The position numbers and the translations under genes are program-made. From an uncultured Oxalobacteraceae bacterium (GTDB taxonomy: Bacteria; Pseudomonadota; Gammaproteobacteria; Burkholderiales; Burkholderiaceae): 17,598 nucleotides of DNA. Where the stretch lies: positions 1 to 17,598 of the forward strand of contig CAMLHI010000017.1 of assembly GCA_946479705.1 (NCBI GenBank), written 5' to 3'. The notes under the pieces are model-generated. The model worked only from the letters and a program-made list of their open reading frames with translations, did no database searches and was not told the origin of the DNA. This document shows, one piece after another, positions 14,445-17,598 of the stretch. Every line of letters starts with the position of its first letter. Position 1 is the first letter of the stretch.

Positions 14445-16250
14445 TTATGCTTGGCTGGATAGATAGGCACGCCAGCCGCCGTGCGCGGTGATGTCGGTGG
14501 CCGCGCCCAGCGCCCACGGTTCGCCGATGAAGCCCTTGACCCAGCGCCCGTCGGCCAGTTCGAGCGAGCCGATGCCCAGCGGTGCCGGAACCTGGGCAAC
14601 GAAGGCGCCGAACTGGCGCAGCGGCAGTTCCCATACCTCCACTTCGATGGCCGCGCCCTCCCCGGCCACGCGTACCAGGCCGGGCTTGGGCGGCACCGTG
14701 CCGTCCAGCGCATACAGGCGGTAGCTGGCGCTGGTGCGGGTGCTTGCCAGCAGGCGCGCGCCGCCTTCGAGCAGCTGCCAGTTGAGCGGCTGGCCGCGCA
14801 GATGCGCGCCGACCACGGCCAGCTGCACGCTGGGCTCGGCCAGAGGCAGGGGCTCGAAGGCGATGCGGTCGGCGTGGGCCGCGCCGCTGAACACGGCTTC
14901 GAAGGCTTCGCCAGCGGCGGCCAGGCGCTGGTCGCTGCCGGCCGGGCCGATCAGGGTCACACCGGCCGGCAGGCCGTCGGCGCGGCGCGCGGCGGGAATG
15001 GCCAGCGCGGCCATGTCGAAGAAGTTGACGAAGTTGGTGTAGTAGCCCAATTCGCTGTTGCGGCGCAGCGGTTCGGCGGCCACCGCGGCCAGGGTCGGCA
15101 TGGTGGGCGTGGTCGGCACCAGCAGCAGGTCGGTGTCGGCCAGCAGGGTCTCGGCCTGGCGCCGCAGCGCGGCCAGGCGGTACTGGCCTTCGAAGGCATC
15201 GACCGCGTTGTAACGCGCGGCCTGGGCGACGATGCCGCGCACCGTCGGGTCGAGGGCTTCGGGCTGCTCGTCGAAGAAGCGGCCCAGCACTGCGCGCCGT
15301 TCGGCGACCCAGGGGCCGTCGTAGAGCAGGCTGGCGGCGGCGCTGAAGGCGTCGAAGGCGATCGGCACGAGCGTCACGCCGGGCCGGGCGCGCAGGGTGT
15401 CGAGGGCGCGTTCGAAGGCGGCGGCGGCCTGGGTGTCGCCGAAGAATTCAAGCTCGGCGGGCACGGCGATGCGGTAGCCGCGCCGCTGCACGCCCAGGGG
15501 CGCGACCCGGCGCGCGTACGGGTCGGCCGCATCGTAGACGGCGGCGCTGTGCAGTACGCGCCAGGCTTCGGCGCTGGAGTTGGCGAACACCGAAACGCAG
15601 TCGAGCGTGCGGCAGGCCGGCAGCACCCCGCGCGTGCTGAGCAGGCCGCGGCTCGGCTTGAGGCCGACGATGCGATTCAGGCCGGCCGGCACGCGGCCGG
15701 AGCCGGCCGTGTCGGTGCCGAGCGCGAAGCTGACCTGCCCCAGCGCCACCGCCACCGCCGAGCCGGAGCTGGAGCCGCCCGAGACATAGGCCGGGTCGAT
15801 CGCGTTGCGCACCGCGCCGTAGGGAGAGCGGGTGCCGACCAGGCCGGTGGCGAACTGGTCGAGGTTGGTCTTGCCGATCAGGATGGCGCCGGCGTCGAGC
15901 AGTTGCTGGACCACCGGCGCCGTGGCGACCGGCGTGTAGGCGAAGGCTGGGCAGGCGGCCGTGGTGGGCATGCCGGCCACGTCGATATTGTCCTTGACGG
16001 CGAACGGCAGGCCGAACAGCGGATAGCGCGCCAGCAGTTGCTCGCCCAGGCGCTGCTGCTCGGCATCGAGCTGCTGGGCGCGCGCCATCAGGGTCGCATC
16101 GTCCACGCGGCCGATCCAGATTTCAGCGCGTTCGCTGCGGGCGATGTGCGCGAGCACCAGGGCGATCGCGGCCGAGGGCGTCAGGCTGCCATCGAGATAA
16201 TGCCCGTGCAGGCAGGTGAAGCGCAGGTCGAGCGGGGATGCGTTCATCAT
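14445..16250 (-). CDS. atzF: Allophanate hydrolase
   Basis: A 601-residue enzyme hydrolysing allophanate to two ammonia and two CO2, the last step of biuret, cyanuric acid and urea-carboxylase routes. The N-terminal amidase-signature domain has the Ser-cisSer-Lys triad: Lys86 in AVKDNIDVAG, Ser160 in VSGGSSSGSA and Ser184 in GTDTAGSGRVPAG, each five less than the Lys91/Ser165/Ser189 I recall for AtzF of Pseudomonas ADP. From about residue 465 the protein has the C-terminal domain typical of AtzF/DUR1,2 (VGAHLRGQPLNWQLLEGGAR, later WVKGFIGEPWAL). Total length matches AtzF (about 605). The longer ORF to 16289 is rejected because it would run through the promoter and palindrome. ATG at 16250 or the next codon (16247) is preferred, with only a weak ribosome site. 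It is the first gene of the run. Confidence 0.9.
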   Translation of the reverse strand: MMNASPLDLRFTCLHGHYLDGSLTPSAAIALVLAHIARSERAEIWIGRVDDATLMARAQQLDAEQQRLGEQLLARYPLFGLPFAVKDNIDVAGMPTTAACPAFAYTPVATAPVVQQLLDAGAILIGKTNLDQFATGLVGTRSPYGAVRNAIDPAYVSGGSSSGSAVAVALGQVSFALGTDTAGSGRVPAGLNRIVGLKPSRGLLSTRGVLPACRTLDCVSVFANSSAEAWRVLHSAAVYDAADPYARRVAPLGVQRRGYRIAVPAELEFFGDTQAAAAFERALDTLRARPGVTLVPIAFDAFSAAASLLYDGPWVAERRAVLGRFFDEQPEALDPTVRGIVAQAARYNAVDAFEGQYRLAALRRQAETLLADTDLLLVPTTPTMPTLAAVAAEPLRRNSELGYYTNFVNFFDMAALAIPAARRADGLPAGVTLIGPAGSDQRLAAAGEAFEAVFSGAAHADRIAFEPLPLAEPSVQLAVVGAHLRGQPLNWQLLEGGARLLASTRTSASYRLYALDGTVPPKPGLVRVAGEGAAIEVEVWELPLRQFGAFVAQVPAPLGIGSLELADGRWVKGFIGEPWALGAATDITAHGGWRAYLSSQA

Positions 16251-16259
16251 GTGTTCATT

Positions 16260-16271
16260 CTTGCATACAAG
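16260..16271. promoter_or_regulatory. Candidate GntR operator in front of atzF
   Basis: CTTGCATACAAG has the same CTTG-N4-CAAG palindrome as 7147-7158, differing at one base. It covers the predicted -10 box and ends only ten bases from the start codon. A bound repressor would block the catabolic operon at its first gene. It is assigned to the GntR-type protein at 7267-7941 by shared occurrence. Confidence 0.65.
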
Positions 16272-16289
16272 ATAAAAAGTATTAAGCAA
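16262..16289 (-). promoter_or_regulatory. Predicted promoter of the atzF operon
   Basis: On the minus strand TTGCTT (16289-16284), a 16-base spacer and TATGCA (16267-16262) mirror the tsx-like promoter (TTGCTT, 17 bases, TATCCA). The expected transcription start is about seven bases past the -10, leaving a leader of only about five bases before the ATG at 16250. The message may therefore be nearly leaderless. Confidence 0.5.
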
Positions 16290-16394
16290 TTGCTATGCCA
16301 TCAGGGTGAGGGGATGCGCGCGCTATGAGCGGGGTTGGCGGGCGCGCCGGCGGCGGCAGCGGCACGCGCCATTTCGATGCGGCCGCGCACTAAA

Positions 16395-16436
16395 ATTGAC
16401 CGAAACCAATTGTCATCGGACTGTAATGGATTGTCC
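16395..16436 (+). promoter_or_regulatory. Tandem PhoB/OmpR-like half-sites before the response regulator gene
   Basis: Four related 7-mers in one orientation, ATTGACC (16395), ATTGTCA (16409), ACTGTAA (16420) and ATTGTCC (16430), lie 76-117 bases before the regulator start codon. The central pair reads TTGTCAT-CGGA-CTGTAAT, which resembles a Pho box (two CTGTCAT repeats 11 bases apart). OmpR/PhoB-family proteins bind such direct repeats, so autoregulation by the adjacent gene or control by PhoB are both possible. The region is AT-rich relative to its surroundings. Confidence 0.4.
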
Positions 16437-16511
16437 GCGAAGGCCGACAGGCCCGCGCAATCTCCCCTTGCTCTTATACAATCGCAGGACAAGGAGCAAC
16501 CCGGAGGAACC

Positions 16512-17198
16512 ATGGTGCGAGTACTGCTGGTGGAAGACGATGCGCGGCTGGCGCAGCTGATCGAGGAATATTTAAGCGGCTATGAATTCAGCGTGGAGGT
16601 GGTGGCGCGCGGCGACGAGGCCCTGGCCGCATTCCAGCGCAGCCAGCCCGACGTGGTGGTGCTGGACTTGATGCTGCCCGGCCTGGACGGGGTGGTGGTG
16701 TGCCGCCAGATCCGCGCGGTGGCCGAGGTGCCGATCCTGATCCTGACGGCGCGCGAGGATTCCTACGATGAAGTGTCGGTGCTGGAACAGGGCGCGGACG
16801 ACTTCGTCAACAAGCCGGTCCAGCCGCGCGTGCTGCTGGCGCGCCTGCGCGCGCTCATGCGGCGGGCCGGCGCCAGGGCCGCGCCGGATCCGGGAGTGTT
16901 GGAATTTGGCGAATTGAGCATCGCTACCAGCGATCGTTGCGTCACCTGGCGCGACAACGTTTGCCTTTTAAGCAACACAGAGTATAAACTGCTGCTCGTA
17001 CTGGCCGAATCGGCCGGCAAGGTTCTGTCCCGCGATGCCATCCTGAAAAAGATGCGCGGGATCGAGTTCGACGGGCTCGACCGCAGTATCGACAATTGCA
17101 TCTCCAAGCTGCGCCGTAAATTCGACGACGCCGACTCGGAAAAAATCAAGACTGTTTGGGGCGAAGGCTATCTGTTTTCCCCTTCCGCTTGGGCCTGA
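16512..17198 (+). CDS. OmpR/PhoB-family response regulator (RstA-like)
   Basis: A 228-residue two-component regulator. The receiver domain has the acidic pair Glu8/Asp9/Asp10 (LLVEDDARL), phospho-acceptor Asp52 (VLDLMLPG), Thr79 (LILTARED) and Lys101 (VNKPVQP). The C-terminal winged helix (about 130-225) has LLSNTEYKLLLVLAESAGKVLSR as the transactivation and recognition region, IEFDGLDRSIDNCISKLRRK and the final KTVWGEGYLFSP. The FDGLDRSID segment is typical of RstA-type members. The start at 16512 follows GGAGG by four bases. Longer in-frame starts upstream lack such a site and would cover the repeats at 16395-16436. No kinase gene is adjacent in the window; the next gene is a peroxidase, so the partner lies elsewhere or beyond the edge. 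It is divergent from atzF. Confidence 0.92.
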   Translation: MVRVLLVEDDARLAQLIEEYLSGYEFSVEVVARGDEALAAFQRSQPDVVVLDLMLPGLDGVVVCRQIRAVAEVPILILTAREDSYDEVSVLEQGADDFVNKPVQPRVLLARLRALMRRAGARAAPDPGVLEFGELSIATSDRCVTWRDNVCLLSNTEYKLLLVLAESAGKVLSRDAILKKMRGIEFDGLDRSIDNCISKLRRKFDDADSEKIKTVWGEGYLFSPSAWA

Positions 17199-17296
17199 CC
17201 GGCTTTCGGAACTTTAATGTTTCCTGACGTAAATTAAAGCGCTGATTGTCCCGTTCCAGATGATAGGACTTCACGAGTTCACATTGAAGGCCGATC

Positions 17297-17598
17297 ATGT
17301 CCCTGAACCTGCAGCAAACCCTTTCCTGGACCCGCGCGCTGGCCGTCCGCAATGCCGCTACGGACGCCGAGCTGGCCATGCTCAATGACCTGCAGGGCAA
17401 TATCCTCAAAGGTCATGGTCGCCACTACACCATCCACCTGCTGCTGGCCTTCGATCCGGGCCAGCCCGAGGGCGCGCGCGAATTCGTTCACGAGCTCGGC
17501 TGCGAAGCCACCACCGCCCTGCAGCAGCTCACCGGCGCCACCTTGTTCAAGGCGACCGGGGTGTCGATGGCGCCGTTTTCCTGCGTGCTCCTGAGCGC
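17297..17598 (+). CDS. DyP-type peroxidase, N-terminal part
   Basis: A reading frame from an ATG at 17297 runs off the window edge after 100 codons. The segment LNDLQGNILKGHGRHYTIHLLLAF (residues 29-52) is the N-terminal hallmark of one branch of dye-decolorizing peroxidases (LQGNILxGHGR). These haem enzymes oxidise dyes and phenolics with peroxide and are often cytoplasmic or encapsulin cargo. GAAGG lies seven bases before the ATG. The haem-binding residues (GXXDG motif and proximal histidine) would be beyond the window, so the call rests on the N-terminus alone. No signal peptide is seen. Confidence 0.75.
   Translation, partial: MSLNLQQTLSWTRALAVRNAATDAELAMLNDLQGNILKGHGRHYTIHLLLAFDPGQPEGAREFVHELGCEATTALQQLTGATLFKATGVSMAPFSCVLLS

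Noticed and set aside
16251..16289. N-terminal extension of atzF (13 extra residues)
   Set aside because: It would be encoded by the predicted promoter and palindrome, and AtzF homologues match from the MMNASPLDLR start region.
14481..16328. 615-residue plus-strand frame over atzF
   Set aside because: Gly-, Gln- and His-rich shadow. The minus strand carries the amidase signature triad.
17212..17239. CTTTAAT / ATTAAAG inverted repeat before the DyP gene
   Set aside because: Perfect 7-base arms, but AT-rich with a 14-base loop and no T-run. Too weak to call a terminator, and only a possible operator.
1..17598. Search for CRISPR arrays, tRNAs, rRNA or riboswitches
   Set aside because: I saw no regularly spaced repeats, no tRNA cloverleaf with a T-loop GGTTCRA pattern in a proper context, and no known riboswitch core. 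A covariance-model search would be needed to exclude small RNAs.

Overview
The window looks like the chromosome of a high-GC betaproteobacterium, probably Oxalobacteraceae (Massilia/Duganella/Herbaspirillum-like). That placement is inferred from G+C content, codon choice and gene families and was not tested. No tRNA, rRNA or CRISPR array is visible.

Left part (1-2800): the 3' end of an iron superoxide dismutase gene with its terminator. It is followed by a lower-GC accessory island holding a type VI secretion effector-immunity pair, an intact periplasmic Rap1a/Tai4-type immunity gene overlapping a Tae4 peptidoglycan amidase gene. The amidase gene is cut near its 3' end by a complete 1618-bp ISL3-family insertion sequence (terminal inverted repeats, exact 8-bp target duplication GTAGTTGC). 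Removing the IS and one duplication copy restores a 155-residue Tae4. Just past the restored stop is a short in-frame SOD-like relic (DLWEHNHYID), which suggests how the island was inserted next to sodB. A strong terminator closes the island.

Middle (2836-6276): a periplasmic solute-binding protein gene is divergent from a hybrid sensor histidine kinase gene (CHASE-like sensor, PAS, HisKA, HATPase, REC). The kinase stop codon overlaps the convergent stop of a Tsx-type porin gene.

Main block (6273-16250, all minus strand): a nitrogen-scavenging cluster. In transcription order it holds atzF (allophanate hydrolase), a Tat-exported BMP-family binding protein, two BMP-type permeases, a biuret hydrolase (biuH-like), the tandem ABC ATPase, a fusion of a cysteine hydrolase to an AtzH-like (DUF3225) domain, a GntR/FCD regulator, and the separately promoted tsx-like porin gene. 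Most junctions are short overlaps, so the genes are probably co-transcribed. Near-identical palindromes CTTGNATACAAG lie over the predicted -10 boxes of atzF and tsx and are the best candidates for the GntR operator. The inferred route is porin, then ABC import, then the fusion hydrolase (possibly triuret or another carboxylated ureide to biuret), then BiuH (biuret to allophanate), then AtzF (allophanate to ammonia and CO2). The fusion enzyme is the most novel item.

Right end (16512-17598): an OmpR/PhoB-type (RstA-like) response regulator preceded by tandem half-sites, then the start of a DyP-type peroxidase gene cut by the window edge.
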